Notes: generated from the letters alone by a model not told the origin. 64,000 nt of DNA from Qipengyuania vulgaris (GCF_009827325.1 NZ_WTYC01000001.1:372001-436000), one strand, 5' to 3'. Shown: positions 1-9,362, numbered from the stretch's first letter. Program-made: numbers and translations.

Positions 1-57
1 CGTGCTGAAACGCTCGAGGTGTCAGACTTCGTGGCGATCGCCCGAAAGCTAAGCTAG
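1..57 (+). CDS. rsmA: C-terminal end of a probable 16S rRNA dimethyladenosine transferase (partial)
   Basis: The first frame is open from the window edge to a TAG at 55-57 and reads RAETLEVSDFVAIARKLS. This resembles the usual C-terminus of RsmA/KsgA (RAE-x-L-x-V-x-x-FV-x-L/I-A), which dimethylates two adenines near the 3' end of 16S rRNA. Only 18 residues are visible, so the call rests on one short motif. Its stop codon shares the palindrome CTAG with the stop of the convergent PilZ gene. Confidence 0.5.
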   Translation, partial: RAETLEVSDFVAIARKLS

Positions 58-608
58 GAGGTCTGGCTCTCCTGTGCTGACAGCTTGCGCAGCAGCTGCG
101 CGGCAATATCCAGCGTCTGCAGTTTCTCGGCAAACTGCACCACAACTTGCGGATTGTCGGCCAGCGCATCGCCCAGTTCGTCGAGCGAGGCCGCCACGCG
201 ATCCATATCGTCGATCGTGATCAAGGACCTGTGAAGCGGCGCGGGCACCGCGCGTCTGGCAGGTTCGTCCCGCTCGCGAAATTCCTCCATGATGCGCTGG
301 AATGCGCGGTCCACGGACGCCTGTGGCGGAGCGTCCGGAAACCAGTCTGCCACTTCTGCCTGTTCGAAGAAGGATATTCCGGCCTGATCGACGCCTCGCC
401 AGACAATCCGGCCGGGCGCGGACAATGCCCCGCGTCTCAGCTCGACCTCATGGCCGATGCTCGGCAAACTCTGTCCTTCGATCAGAGCGCCCACTGGGGA
501 CAGATTGCATAACCGCACCACGGAGTTGCCCGGTAGGGCATGCATATTCGCCTGCACCAGCAGGTCGACCCGCTCTTCGCGGCGATTGTGTAAACCATCG
601 GCAGGCAA
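54..608 (-). CDS. PilZ domain protein
   Basis: A protein of 184 residues. The N-terminal half carries the two PilZ signatures that bind cyclic di-GMP: RREER (residues 9-13) and NLSPVG (35-40, the D/N-x-S-x-x-G motif), followed by beta-strand-rich sequence ending near GRIVWRG and ISF. The C-terminal half (about 95-184) is helical, with no recognised domain. The start used is a TTG preceded by AAGGGG on the minus strand; the nearby ATG at 596-598 is out of frame. A c-di-GMP-responsive role in motility or surface behaviour is inferred from the domain only; no target is visible nearby. Confidence 0.8.
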   Translation of the reverse strand: MPADGLHNRREERVDLLVQANMHALPGNSVVRLCNLSPVGALIEGQSLPSIGHEVELRRGALSAPGRIVWRGVDQAGISFFEQAEVADWFPDAPPQASVDRAFQRIMEEFRERDEPARRAVPAPLHRSLITIDDMDRVAASLDELGDALADNPQVVVQFAEKLQTLDIAAQLLRKLSAQESQTS

Positions 609-681
609 GGTTCGCGACCCCTTTCTTATAGTGCCGGGATCCGCCTATCCTCAAACGCTTACCATATGCTTGACCGAAGTT

Positions 682-2778
682 TCAGAAAGCCGCTTTCCGG
701 CGCTGTCGCCACTGATGAAGCAGGGGCTCCGTATAGCCACTGGGCTGCTCGACACCCTTGAAAATAAGATCCTTGGCGGCACTGAACGCCGGACCATTTT
801 CGTTTTCGAGCAGCGGTTCGTAAAAAGGGTCGCCAGCGTTCTGCTGATCCACTTTGGCGGCCATCCGCCGCAGCGAATCCATCACCTGCTCTTGGGATAT
901 CACCCCGTGCAGAAGCCAATTGGCGATATGCTGGCTGGAAATGCGCAAAGTCGCACGGTCTTCCATCAACCCTACATCATTGATGTCGGGGACCTTTGAA
1001 CAGCCCACTCCGTGGTCGATCCAGCGCACGACGTAGCCAAGCAAACCCTGGCAATTATTGTCGAGTTCCTCCCGTATTTCGTCAGCCGACCAATTGGCCC
1101 CGTCGGCCAGTGGTATGGTCAGGAGTTCGTCGAGCTTCGCCGCATCACCCAGCCCCTTCTGGATTTCGAATACATCCTCGCGGAGATAGTGGATGGCGTG
1201 CAGGGTTGCAGCGGTCGGACTTGGCACCCACGCCGTGTTTGCTCCGGCGCGCAGGTGACCGATTTTCTCGATCATCATCTGCCCCATAAGGTCCGGGGCG
1301 GCCCACATGCCCTTGCCGATTTGTGCGCGGCCCGAAAGACCGTGCTCAAGGCCGATCCCGACATTGCGGGCCTCGTAAGCCCTGAGCCAGGCAGAGTTTT
1401 TCATCTCGCCCTTGCGCTTCATCGGGCCCGCTTTCATCGAAGTGTGGATTTCATCGCCGGTACGGTCGAGGAAGCCGGTATTGATGAAGACGATCCGGTC
1501 TTTCACCGCGTGGATGCAGGCAGCAAGATTGGCGCTGGTGCGGCGTTCCTCGTCCATCACGCCGACCTTGATAGTATGGCGCGGCAGGTCGAGCAGATCC
1601 TCTACCGCATCGAACAGGTCGTTGGTGAAGGCGCATTCCTCCGGCCCATGCATCTTGGGCTTCACGATATAGATGCTACCCTTGCGGCTATTGCCGTATT
1701 TCCCCAGTCCCGCGATGTCCTGCGCGCTAATCGCGCTGGTCACGACCGCGTCGAGAATACCCTCGGGAATTTCCTCTCCGTCCCAGCGTATGGCAGGGTT
1801 GGTCATCAGGTGGCCGACATTGCGCACGAACATCAGGCTGCGGCCCGGAAGGGAGCGGCGCGTGTCGTTCGCATCGGTGAAATGCTTGTCGCCTGCCAGC
1901 TCGCGCGTGACGGTCTTTCCCCCTTTGTCGAAACTTTCCGATAGATCGCCGCGGATGATGCCAAGCCAGTTCCGATAGGCCAGTAACTTGTCCTCGGCGT
2001 CGACTGCCGCGACCGAATCCTCGCAATCGGCGATGGTGGTGAGCGCGGCTTCAAGGACGATGTCCGAAATACCCGCTTTGTCTGTGCGACCTACCGGATG
2101 TTCCCGATCAAACTGCACCTCGATGTGCAAACCATTATTCCGGAACAGGAGACCCTTGTCGGTACGTCCGACATACTGCTCCTGATCTATCAGATTCCCG
2201 TAATCTTCACTTTCAAGATTGGCCCAGCTCCGCTCCGCCAGTGGCAGCGTTTCGTCGAGAAACTTTCGCCCTTGCGCGATAACGGCCGCGCCGCGATCCT
2301 CGTCATAGCCGCCCGGCTTTGCCGGCGGAGCGTCGAGTGCATCGGTGCCGTAAAGCGCATCGTATAGGCTGCCCCAGCGCGCGTTGGCTGCGTTGAGCAG
2401 GAAGCGGGCGTTGAGGATGGGCACGACGAGTTGCGGGCCAGCCATGGTTGCGATCTCGGGATCGACGTTTCTTGTCTCGATGGTGAACTCGCCCGGCTCG
2501 CTTACGAGGTAGCCGATCTCTTCCAGAAAGCGGCGATAGGCACCTGCATCGTGCGGCTGTCCCTTGCGTTCGATATGCCAGGCATCGATCTTCGCCTGCA
2601 GTTCCTCGCGCTTGTTTAGCAAGGCGCGGTTACGGGGAGCGAATTCGCCGAGAAGACCGGCAAACCCTTCCCAGAACTGGTTCACATCGAGATCCAGCGG
2701 AGCCAGAACCTCCCGCTCGAAAAACTCGGCAAGAGCCGGATCGGTTTGAATACCGGCGCGGGTCACGTAATTGGTCAT
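682..2778 (-). CDS. glcB: Malate synthase G
   Basis: Malate synthase condenses glyoxylate with acetyl-CoA to malate in the glyoxylate shunt and is cytoplasmic. The 698-residue length is close to the roughly 720 of isoform G. Visible family motifs are [13 protein letters not shown] (about residue 320, containing the active-site Arg), [18 protein letters not shown] in the barrel, and [12 protein letters not shown] (about 606, whose Asp is the general base in the E. coli enzyme). The ATG at 2776-2778 is preceded by AGAGGAG. No isocitrate lyase gene is in the window. The gene stands alone, divergent from the arginine operon. Confidence 0.97.
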   Translation of the reverse strand: MTNYVTRAGIQTDPALAEFFEREVLAPLDLDVNQFWEGFAGLLGEFAPRNRALLNKREELQAKIDAWHIERKGQPHDAGAYRRFLEEIGYLVSEPGEFTIETRNVDPEIATMAGPQLVVPILNARFLLNAANARWGSLYDALYGTDALDAPPAKPGGYDEDRGAAVIAQGRKFLDETLPLAERSWANLESEDYGNLIDQEQYVGRTDKGLLFRNNGLHIEVQFDREHPVGRTDKAGISDIVLEAALTTIADCEDSVAAVDAEDKLLAYRNWLGIIRGDLSESFDKGGKTVTRELAGDKHFTDANDTRRSLPGRSLMFVRNVGHLMTNPAIRWDGEEIPEGILDAVVTSAISAQDIAGLGKYGNSRKGSIYIVKPKMHGPEECAFTNDLFDAVEDLLDLPRHTIKVGVMDEERRTSANLAACIHAVKDRIVFINTGFLDRTGDEIHTSMKAGPMKRKGEMKNSAWLRAYEARNVGIGLEHGLSGRAQIGKGMWAAPDLMGQMMIEKIGHLRAGANTAWVPSPTAATLHAIHYLREDVFEIQKGLGDAAKLDELLTIPLADGANWSADEIREELDNNCQGLLGYVVRWIDHGVGCSKVPDINDVGLMEDRATLRISSQHIANWLLHGVISQEQVMDSLRRMAAKVDQQNAGDPFYEPLLENENGPAFSAAKDLIFKGVEQPSGYTEPLLHQWRQRRKAAF

Positions 2779-2911
2779 GGAACTCCTCTGGGTAGATCGT
2801 GCGACTGGCGATGTAGACCCGGGGAGGAGTGGTACGACCTATGCCGCCAGTGGTTGACGAATGCAAGGTGCGGGGTGGACTTGACCCGCGCGAGCCTTAA
2901 GGAAGTTGCCG

Positions 2912-4120
2912 ATGAAACCGGATACTGCGCCCCAAGCCTTTCTAGACGCAATCGATGCGGACACGATGCTGCGCGAAGTGCAGGATTGGTCCGCGATCAA
3001 CACCGGCACGGCGAATATCGAGGGACTGGAGAAAATGGCAGGCGTATTGGCCGATGCCTTCTCTGCCCTTCCCGGCGATGTCGAACTGGTGCAGCCTGCA
3101 ACGGTTACCGCGATTTCCGCCGAGGGCCGCGAATACGAAAAGCCGCATGGCAAGCACCTTGTCCTGCGTGTGCGGCCCGAGGCTGAACGCCGCTTCGTGC
3201 TGACCGGGCACATGGACACCGTGTTTCCGGCGGATCACCCCTTCCAGACAGTGAAGTGGCTCGACGATGACACCATCAACGGCCCCGGCACGGCGGATAT
3301 GAAGGGCGGCCTCAATATCATTCTCCATTCGCTCAGGACATTCGAGACGATCGAAGGCTCTTCGCGAGTGGGCTACGAGGTGATGATCAACTCGGATGAG
3401 GAAACGGGCAGCCTCGCCAGCCGCGGATTGATCGAGGAACTCGCGCGCGGGAAATACGCCGCTCTGACCTATGAACCCAGCGCCCTGCCCGACGGCACGC
3501 TCGCCCACGCGCGCGGCGGAACCGGCAATTACTCGATCACCATTACCGGGCGCAGCGCCCACGCAGGTCGCAACCCGCAGGACGGGCGCAATGCCATCGT
3601 CGCGGCGTCCGATCTCGTCCTGAAGATCAAAGGGCTCGAGGCGGAGGACATTACCGTCAATCCTGCCAAGATCGAAGGCGGCGCAGCGAACAATGTCGTG
3701 CCCGATCTCGCCATCCTGCGCTTCAATATCCGGCCCAAGTCGACCGACGCCATGAACCGTTTTGACGGTGAGCTTGGCGCGATCCTCAGGGGTATCGAAG
3801 CCGAGCACGAAGTCGGCATCCACCGCCATGGCGGGGTCACACGGCCACCCAAACCGGTGGACGACAGGGCCCAACGCCTGTTCGACCTCGTGAAGGCATG
3901 CGGCGCCGAACTCGGCCAGCAGATCGGCTGGAAGTCCACCGGCGGGGTGTGCGACGGCAACAATATCGCCGCCACCGGCGTTCCTGTGGTCGACACCATG
4001 GGCGTGCGCGGCGGGGCGATCCACAGCCCCGACGAATTCATGATCGTATCTTCGCTGCGGGAGCGTGCGGCACTCTCCGCGCTGGTCCTCACGAAGCTAT
4101 CCACCGGAGACCATTTGTGA
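2912..4120 (+). CDS. M20 family metallohydrolase of the arginine-succinyl operon
   Basis: A 402-residue zinc hydrolase of the M20 family (DapE / ArgE / carboxypeptidase G2 relatives), which cleaves N-acyl or peptide amides of amino acids. The metal and catalytic motifs are all present: GHMD (about residues 99-102), GTADMKGG, DEETGS with the catalytic Glu pair (about 163-164), YEPS, and AIHSPDE near the C-terminus; the dimerisation-domain motif HAGRNPQDGRNA is also seen. The ATG at 2912 is chosen because AAGGAAG lies six bases upstream; a TTG at 2906 is less likely. Its TGA overlaps the GTG of astA, so the two are translationally coupled. Substrate is not proven; a succinylated intermediate of arginine catabolism is the obvious guess. 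Confidence 0.88.
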   Translation: MKPDTAPQAFLDAIDADTMLREVQDWSAINTGTANIEGLEKMAGVLADAFSALPGDVELVQPATVTAISAEGREYEKPHGKHLVLRVRPEAERRFVLTGHMDTVFPADHPFQTVKWLDDDTINGPGTADMKGGLNIILHSLRTFETIEGSSRVGYEVMINSDEETGSLASRGLIEELARGKYAALTYEPSALPDGTLAHARGGTGNYSITITGRSAHAGRNPQDGRNAIVAASDLVLKIKGLEAEDITVNPAKIEGGAANNVVPDLAILRFNIRPKSTDAMNRFDGELGAILRGIEAEHEVGIHRHGGVTRPPKPVDDRAQRLFDLVKACGAELGQQIGWKSTGGVCDGNNIAATGVPVVDTMGVRGGAIHSPDEFMIVSSLRERAALSALVLTKLSTGDHL

Positions 4121-5133
4121 CCTTTCGCCTGCGCGCCACGCATATCGACGATCTTGAACACCTCTATGAAATGGCCAAGCTGACCGGTGGCGGCTTTACC
4201 AACCTGCCTGCCGACCGGAATGCGCTGACCAAGAAGCTCAATCGCGCCGATGAAGCGTTCTCACGAACCGACGGCGATCTGGGCGACGACCAGTTCACAC
4301 TCGTGCTGGAGAACACCGAGACTGGCCAGGTTCGCGGCACTTGCCAACTGTTCAGCCAGGTCGGACAGCAGTGGCCGTTCTACTCGTATCGCCTGACCAC
4401 GCTGACCCAGCACAGCCAAGAACTCGACCGTACGGTACGCGCCGAATTGCTCAGCCTGGTAACCGATCTCGAAGGGTCGTCCGAAGTCGGTGGATTATTT
4501 CTCCATCCGGGTGAACGCGCCGGGGGGCTGGGCCTGCTTCTTGCACGTAGCCGCTATCTCTTCGTCGCGATGCATCGCAGCCGGTTCGCCGATCGCATAA
4601 TCGCGGAATTGCGCGGAGTGATCGACGACCGCGGTGGTTCACCCTTCTGGGACGGCGTTGCCGGGCGCTTCTTCGGCATGACCTTCCAAGAGGCCGATTA
4701 TTTCAATGCGATCAACGGAAACCAGTTCATTGCCGATTTGATGCCCAAGCATCCGGTCTATGTAGCCATGCTGGATGACGAGGCGAGGAAAGTGATCGGC
4801 GTACCCCACCCTTCCGGGCGCGCGGCGATGCGGATGCTTGAGAACGAAGGTTTTTCGGCCGAAGGCTATGTCGACATCTTCGATGGCGGCCCCACTATGA
4901 CCGCGCGTACCGATCAGGTGAAAAGCGTCCGCGAGGCAAAGCCAGCACGCGTGGCTGCAACCGATCTCGACATCGGGGAACGCGCATTGATTGCCACGGG
5001 TGAACTCTCCGGCTTCAAGTCAGCCTACGGTATGCGGGATTTCAGCGAGGATGGCAGTGTGTCGATCGACGAAATCAGCGCCACTGCACTTGAGGTCGGC
5101 GTGGGAGACACCGTTTGGAGCGTGGCGCGATGA
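4117..5133 (+). CDS. astA: Arginine N-succinyltransferase
   Basis: AstA transfers succinate from succinyl-CoA to arginine, the first step of the AST pathway that releases arginine nitrogen. The 338-residue protein shows the family start TFRLRATHIDDLEHLYEMA, then TGGGFTNLP, and later LFLHPGERAGGLGLLLARSRYLF, VIAELRGVIDDRG and HPSGRAA. The frame is open further upstream, but family similarity begins at the GTG at 4117, which has GGAGA six bases before it and overlaps the preceding stop. It overlaps astB by four bases (ATGA). Confidence 0.95.
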   Translation: MTFRLRATHIDDLEHLYEMAKLTGGGFTNLPADRNALTKKLNRADEAFSRTDGDLGDDQFTLVLENTETGQVRGTCQLFSQVGQQWPFYSYRLTTLTQHSQELDRTVRAELLSLVTDLEGSSEVGGLFLHPGERAGGLGLLLARSRYLFVAMHRSRFADRIIAELRGVIDDRGGSPFWDGVAGRFFGMTFQEADYFNAINGNQFIADLMPKHPVYVAMLDDEARKVIGVPHPSGRAAMRMLENEGFSAEGYVDIFDGGPTMTARTDQVKSVREAKPARVAATDLDIGERALIATGELSGFKSAYGMRDFSEDGSVSIDEISATALEVGVGDTVWSVAR

Positions 5134-6380
5134 GCCTCGTCGAGATCAATTTCGACGGTATCGTCGGTCCAAGCCACAATTATGCCGGTCTCAGCCTCGG
5201 CAATATCGCCAGTGCAAGTCACAAGGGCGACGCTTCCTTTCCTCGCGCCGCAGCGCTGCAGGGCATCGCCAAGATGCGCTCCAATATGGCCTTGGGTCTG
5301 GCTCAGGGATTTCTCTTGCCGCTGCCCCGACCCAATCTCCAGCTGATGCGAGACCTGGCAATCGACGACAGCACGCCTCGCCAGCTTCTCGCGGCCGCCT
5401 GGTCTGCATCGAGCATGTGGACCGCCAATGCGGCCACGGTCAGCCCCGCGCCGGACACCAGGGATGGCCGCTGCCACCTGACGCCTGCCAACCTCGTGAC
5501 CATGCCGCACCGGGCACAGGAATGGCGCCATACGCAGGCGCAGCTCAAACTGGCCTTCGGCGACGAACGGCATTTCACCATTCATGACGCCGTCCTTCCT
5601 GCGTTCGGCGATGAAGGCGCCGCCAACCACATGCGGTTCTGCGAAGGCCACGGTACGCCCGGGGTCGAGGTGTTCGTCTGGGGCAGGCAGGGTGGCAAGT
5701 TCCCTGCCCGTCAGCATGAACAGGCCAGCCGCGCCATTGCGCGCCTACACGGCCTCGATCCAGACAAATGCGTCTTCATTGAACAGAACCCGGATGCCAT
5801 CGAAGCGGGCGCATTCCACAACGACGTCGTTTCCGTGGCGAACGAACGCGTATTGTTCACGCACGAGCGCGCGTTTGCAGACCAGCAAGGCGCCTACGGA
5901 GCAATCCGAGCGGCATTTCCCTCGCTGGAAGTGGTCGAGGTGCCGGACAGTGCGGTCAGCCTCGAAGAAGCCATTCGCACGTACCTGTTCAATGCTCAGT
6001 TGATCACCCTCCCGAGCGGCGAAATGGCGCTCGTCGTGCCGAGCGAATGTCAGGAAAGTGCGAGCGTGTGGAGCTGGTGCGAACACATGCTCTCCGGCAA
6101 CGGGCCGATCCGCAAGGTCATTCCTGTCGACGTGCGTCAGTCCATGGCCAACGGCGGCGGCCCCGCCTGCCTGCGCCTTCGCGTGGTGGCGGACCCGGCG
6201 ACGGTGGATCAGCGCTTCATGCTCGACGAGGCCAAGGCCGAGCGGATCGAGGCCGTGATCGCAGAAATGTGGCCCGAGACGATAGAGCCCGCCGAGATCG
6301 GCGATGATGCCTTGGCCAAGCGCGTAATCGAAGCACGCGAAGCTTTGCTCAGTGTCCTATCCTTGGACACTCTCGTATAA
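5130..6380 (+). CDS. astB: N-succinylarginine dihydrolase
   Basis: AstB hydrolyses N2-succinylarginine to succinylornithine, two ammonia and CO2. The 416-residue protein begins with the typical NFDGIVGPSHNYAGLS and carries RQHEQASRA, the active-site His region HNDVVSVANERVLF and the nucleophile region GGGPACLRLRVV. The start ATG at 5130 overlaps the astA stop, with GGAG upstream at 5117-5120. astC, astD and astE are not in this window. The operon order is M20 hydrolase-astA-astB, all in four-base overlap, so the three are very probably co-expressed. Confidence 0.96.
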   Translation: MSLVEINFDGIVGPSHNYAGLSLGNIASASHKGDASFPRAAALQGIAKMRSNMALGLAQGFLLPLPRPNLQLMRDLAIDDSTPRQLLAAAWSASSMWTANAATVSPAPDTRDGRCHLTPANLVTMPHRAQEWRHTQAQLKLAFGDERHFTIHDAVLPAFGDEGAANHMRFCEGHGTPGVEVFVWGRQGGKFPARQHEQASRAIARLHGLDPDKCVFIEQNPDAIEAGAFHNDVVSVANERVLFTHERAFADQQGAYGAIRAAFPSLEVVEVPDSAVSLEEAIRTYLFNAQLITLPSGEMALVVPSECQESASVWSWCEHMLSGNGPIRKVIPVDVRQSMANGGGPACLRLRVVADPATVDQRFMLDEAKAERIEAVIAEMWPETIEPAEIGDDALAKRVIEAREALLSVLSLDTLV

Positions 6381-6524
6381 TCCCGGCTCACAAAGGTTAA
6401 TCGCCTCGACAGCGCGTCGGGCGATCTTACATTCGTTCCCTGGTTAACCACGCAAATGGGCAGGAACGTGTCTCTGGCACGGGCATTGCACAGAGGAAGG
6501 TTAAGGAAGGAGCGTAACGCGTCC

Positions 6525-6779
6525 ATGTGGACCAAAGTCAAAAGGCTGTTCGTGATCAAGACGCGCTTCGAAGCGTATCTGATCATCTACGCCCTTGCCT
6601 TGGGCGCGATGACGCGCGGCGCTCAATATACCGTCGAATACCCCGGTGTCGGCGGATACCTCCTGATGGCAGCCACTGCCGGTGCGGTATTCCTTGGCGG
6701 TGCGAAAATTCTCGACGCGATCCGGTACGAGCGCGAATCGAAGAAAGCCGAACCCCAAAAAGCGGCTCCAAGAAACTAG
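6525..6779 (+). CDS. Small two-helix membrane protein
   Basis: An 84-residue protein with no recognised function. Two hydrophobic segments are visible, AYLIIYALALGAM (about residues 17-29) and GGYLLMAATAGAVFLGGA (about 43-60), followed by a charged tail rich in Glu and Lys. The ATG at 6525 is preferred to an upstream in-frame ATG because the upstream residues are polar and unlike a coding start; AAGGAAGGAG lies about 12 bases before it. It sits 144 bases after astB and 90 bases before the LOV kinase, so it may be monocistronic. Confidence 0.65.
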   Translation: MWTKVKRLFVIKTRFEAYLIIYALALGAMTRGAQYTVEYPGVGGYLLMAATAGAVFLGGAKILDAIRYERESKKAEPQKAAPRN

Positions 6780-6869
6780 CCAACGGCGGGCTTTCCGCCC
6801 GGGAGCGGAACCTTATCTCTAATTTATCAGTATTACCGATTGGATTAACCGGTAGGATCGAGGACACCC

Positions 6870-7949
6870 ATGTCTCGGGGAAATAACGATAGAGGCCAAT
6901 TGCGGCCTTCGCGTCAGGCCCATGAACCGGTCAAGGATCTCGGGCATCCGTCAGGTCCATTCGCCGGTTCAACTGGACTGCTGTTCGAACAGGCCATGGC
7001 GCAGACCCGCATGGCCGTCTGCCTGAGCGATCCCCATATCGCCGATGATCCTATCGTCTTTTGCAACCAGGCATTCCAGCAGCTTACCGGTTACGATGCA
7101 GAAGATATCATCGGGCGGAACTGCCGCTTCCTTCAGGGCCCGGATACGGACCAGAGGCAAGTCGACAAGATTCGCGAGGCGATCCGCACCGAAGACGTGG
7201 TGGTGGTGGAACTTCTCAACTACCGCAAGGATGGAACGACCTTCTGGAATACGCTCCATCTTGGGCCGATTTACGACGAGGAAGGCAAGCTCAAATACTT
7301 CTTCGGAAGCCAGTGGGATGTAACCGACGTCCATCAATCGAGGGACGAGGAACGCCATGCAAAGGCCATGGCAAGAGAAGTATCTCACCGACTGAAAAAC
7401 GTCTTCGCAGTGATCGGCCGGATCGTGAACATCACCGGGCGGTCGATGGATGCAAAGCCAGTGGCCGTCAAAATCAACGAACGCGTCCAGGCCCTTGGCC
7501 GCTCCTACGAACCCACTTTAGACGAAGCGGCGCTCGGGACCATCCACGTCGGGCAAGCCATTCGTTCGGTTCTATCTCCCTATGACCCGGAAGGAAACCG
7601 GGTACATTTCAACGGCAACGGCGTGCGAACCGAACCCAATGCTATTTCTGCTATCGGCCTGACACTGCACGAGCTGGCGACCAATGCCACGAAATATGGT
7701 GCGCTGTCGAAAGACGGCGGCACCGTCGAAATTTCCTGGGAACACACCAAGGATAAACACGGCCGGGCCGCCCTGCAGGTCGACTGGGTAGAAAGCGGAG
7801 GGCCGAAGATCGATGGGCCGCCTGACTCCAACGGTACCGGCTTCAACATTGCCGATTCACTCCTTGCTCACTCGCGCGGAGTGCTCGAGCGGGATTGGGA
7901 GCCCGACGGGCTGAAAGCTCGACTCATCATTCCGATCTCGAACGGATAA
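6870..7949 (+). CDS. LOV-domain HWE-family histidine kinase (blue-light sensor)
   Basis: A soluble 359-residue sensor kinase. A LOV domain spans about residues 37-153 and contains GRNCRFLQG, whose Cys85 is the residue that forms the flavin adduct under blue light, plus FFGSQWD with the flavin-contacting Gln (about 148). A short linker leads to EVSHRLKNVFAVI with the phosphoacceptor His173, then the ATPase part with HELATNATKYGAL (N box) and DWVESGG, the W-x-E signature of HWE kinases. No membrane segments. The length and layout match the short LOV-HKs characterised from Erythrobacter litoralis (EL346 type). The stop is eight bases before a receiver gene, its likely partner. Confidence 0.93.
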   Translation: MSRGNNDRGQLRPSRQAHEPVKDLGHPSGPFAGSTGLLFEQAMAQTRMAVCLSDPHIADDPIVFCNQAFQQLTGYDAEDIIGRNCRFLQGPDTDQRQVDKIREAIRTEDVVVVELLNYRKDGTTFWNTLHLGPIYDEEGKLKYFFGSQWDVTDVHQSRDEERHAKAMAREVSHRLKNVFAVIGRIVNITGRSMDAKPVAVKINERVQALGRSYEPTLDEAALGTIHVGQAIRSVLSPYDPEGNRVHFNGNGVRTEPNAISAIGLTLHELATNATKYGALSKDGGTVEISWEHTKDKHGRAALQVDWVESGGPKIDGPPDSNGTGFNIADSLLAHSRGVLERDWEPDGLKARLIIPISNG

Positions 7950-7957
7950 GCCTCTAC

Positions 7958-8317
7958 ATGAACACCTTTCTTGTGCTCGAAGACGAGCCTTTCATCTCGA
8001 TGGATCTCCAGTTCGCATTCGAAGATGCCGGATATTCGGCCGTATCCGCAGTCGATAATGAAGAGGCTTTCGCCCACATTGCGGACCGCATCATCAAGGG
8101 TGCGATACTCGACGTGAATCTAGGCTGCGGCCAGACCTGCGAGCCCACGGCAATGAAGCTCAAGGAGCTTTCGATCCCCTTCGTGCTGCATACGGGCGAT
8201 CTCGACCGTGCGGGAGAGCATCTGAGGGGGCTCAAGGCACCCGTCATTGCCAAGCCCAGGCCGGCCGACGACGTGGTCTCGCAAATTGTGAAACTCGCGG
8301 ATGAAACGCAGGACTGA
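7958..8317 (+). CDS. Single-domain response regulator partnered with the LOV kinase
   Basis: A 119-residue stand-alone receiver. The acidic pocket LEDE (about residues 7-10), phosphoacceptor Asp in AILDVNLG (about 52), the Thr in VLHTGD and the conserved Lys in IAKPRPADD are all visible, so it should be phosphorylatable. It has no output domain. It begins eight bases after the LOV kinase stop and is almost certainly co-transcribed with it. The receiver probably relays or drains phosphate from the kinase; no DNA-binding partner is adjacent. It converges on ssrA. Confidence 0.88.
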   Translation: MNTFLVLEDEPFISMDLQFAFEDAGYSAVSAVDNEEAFAHIADRIIKGAILDVNLGCGQTCEPTAMKLKELSIPFVLHTGDLDRAGEHLRGLKAPVIAKPRPADDVVSQIVKLADETQD

Positions 8318-8325
8318 ATGAAGGT

Positions 8326-8665
8326 GGGGGTTTCTGTTGCTAGCTACCCCCGGAGCCCCGGAATCCGCTTCTGTTGCCCGGTGGGTCCAACCGCGCTTTA
8401 GCTTTGTAAATTCAGGCCGTTAGGCCGTCAAATTACGCTGCGAGAGCGAGTGCTTCGTTATCGTTGGCACTTGTGTGTTGCGAACAGTTTTACGGGGTAC
8501 TCAGCCCGGGCAAAAACACTGTCTTTCAGCACACGTCGATCCTAGTTCGGCCCCGTCAGAAACCGCGATCTTTCCGCGGGTTATGGTGGAGCCGCCGGGT
8601 ACTGCCCCCGGGTCCGTTGTACCTATTACACAGCGCCATTTATCGCCATATCCGGTCGAAACCGG
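8326..8665 (-). ncRNA. ssrA: Permuted two-piece tmRNA
   Basis: On the minus strand the 3' acceptor piece comes first, ending in CTCCACCA with CCA at 8586-8584; a 29-base spacer (8555-8583) containing the hairpin CCGCG/CGCGG follows; then the 5' piece starts at 8554 with GGGGCCGAACTAGGATCGAC. GGGGCCG pairs with CGGCTCC over seven base pairs (one G-U) to make the tRNA-like acceptor stem. The T arm is CCGGG-GGCAGTA-CCCGG. The tag reading frame lies at 8468-8433. This circularly permuted arrangement is known for alphaproteobacterial tmRNA, which rescues stalled ribosomes. The outer ends are approximate; a GGGGG/CCCCC hairpin (8326-8351) marks the low-coordinate end. Confidence 0.92.
8433..8468 (-). 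other. tmRNA proteolysis-tag reading frame
   Basis: Inside ssrA, twelve codons read ANDNEALALAA then TAA. With the alanine carried by the tmRNA itself, the added tag would be AANDNEALALAA. The ANDN start and the ALAA end match alphaproteobacterial tags recognised by ClpXP and SspB-type adaptors. Confidence 0.9.
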
Positions 8666-8737
8666 CGACTCCCATATAGCGATCGATCGCTTAATGTGAA
8701 GTGTATCGCTCTGCCGCAAAGGCAAATGGGAGCATTC

Positions 8738-9211
8738 CTATCCCATAGGGCCTTTCTCTGGCGCATAGTCGGGTCGCGCGGCGCGCAATTCGTCGCGAAT
8801 TTCCTTGAGGAGATCGACTTCGCTCGGACCGGGAGGCGTCACGACCTCTTCGGGCTTGTCCTCGAATTCCGCCATCACGCGCTTGGCATAACGCACCAGC
8901 AGGAAGACGATGAACGCCAGGATCAGGAAGTTGATCACCGCAGTAATGAAGCTGCCATAGCCGATCATCGCCGCGCCGGCTTCCTGGAGCGCGGCATAAT
9001 CGTCCATCGGGCCCTGGTACCCTTCGGGCACGTCGAGCAGGATGAAATAGCGCGAGAAATCCGCCCCGCCGAAGATCGCGCCGATAAGCGGCATGATGAT
9101 CTCGTCGGTCAGCGACTTGACGATTGCGCCGAAAGCCGCGCCGATGATCACCGCAACGGCCAAATCCATGACATTGCCCTTCGCGATGAAGGCCTTGAAA
9201 TCCTTGAGCAC
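8738..9211 (-). CDS. mscL: Large-conductance mechanosensitive channel
   Basis: MscL opens under membrane tension and releases solutes on hypo-osmotic shock. The 157-residue protein starts LKDFKAFIAKGNVMDLAVAVIIG (amphipathic N-helix and first membrane helix), continues AFGAIVKSLTDEIIMPLIG, has a second membrane helix ITAVINFLILAFIVFLLV and a charged cytoplasmic end. It is somewhat longer than the E. coli protein (about 136), mainly through the periplasmic loop and the C-terminus. GTG start with GGAGGGA upstream. Confidence 0.96.
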   Translation of the reverse strand: MLKDFKAFIAKGNVMDLAVAVIIGAAFGAIVKSLTDEIIMPLIGAIFGGADFSRYFILLDVPEGYQGPMDDYAALQEAGAAMIGYGSFITAVINFLILAFIVFLLVRYAKRVMAEFEDKPEEVVTPPGPSEVDLLKEIRDELRAARPDYAPEKGPMG

Positions 9212-9362
9212 GTGCTATCCCTCCAGCAATCCGGTTGACCCTGGTTTCCTTACTGGCATGACAAATGTGCGCTCTCAAGTCCGCTTCGCTTGAAAGCCCG
9301 CGCAGCCGTGCTATCTGGATAAGACAGTTTCGCATTCAGGTTGTTCAAGGGGAATTGCCGAC

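Noticed and set aside
8464..8725. Short frames over the tmRNA
   Set aside because: The region is explained by ssrA with matching acceptor stem and tag.
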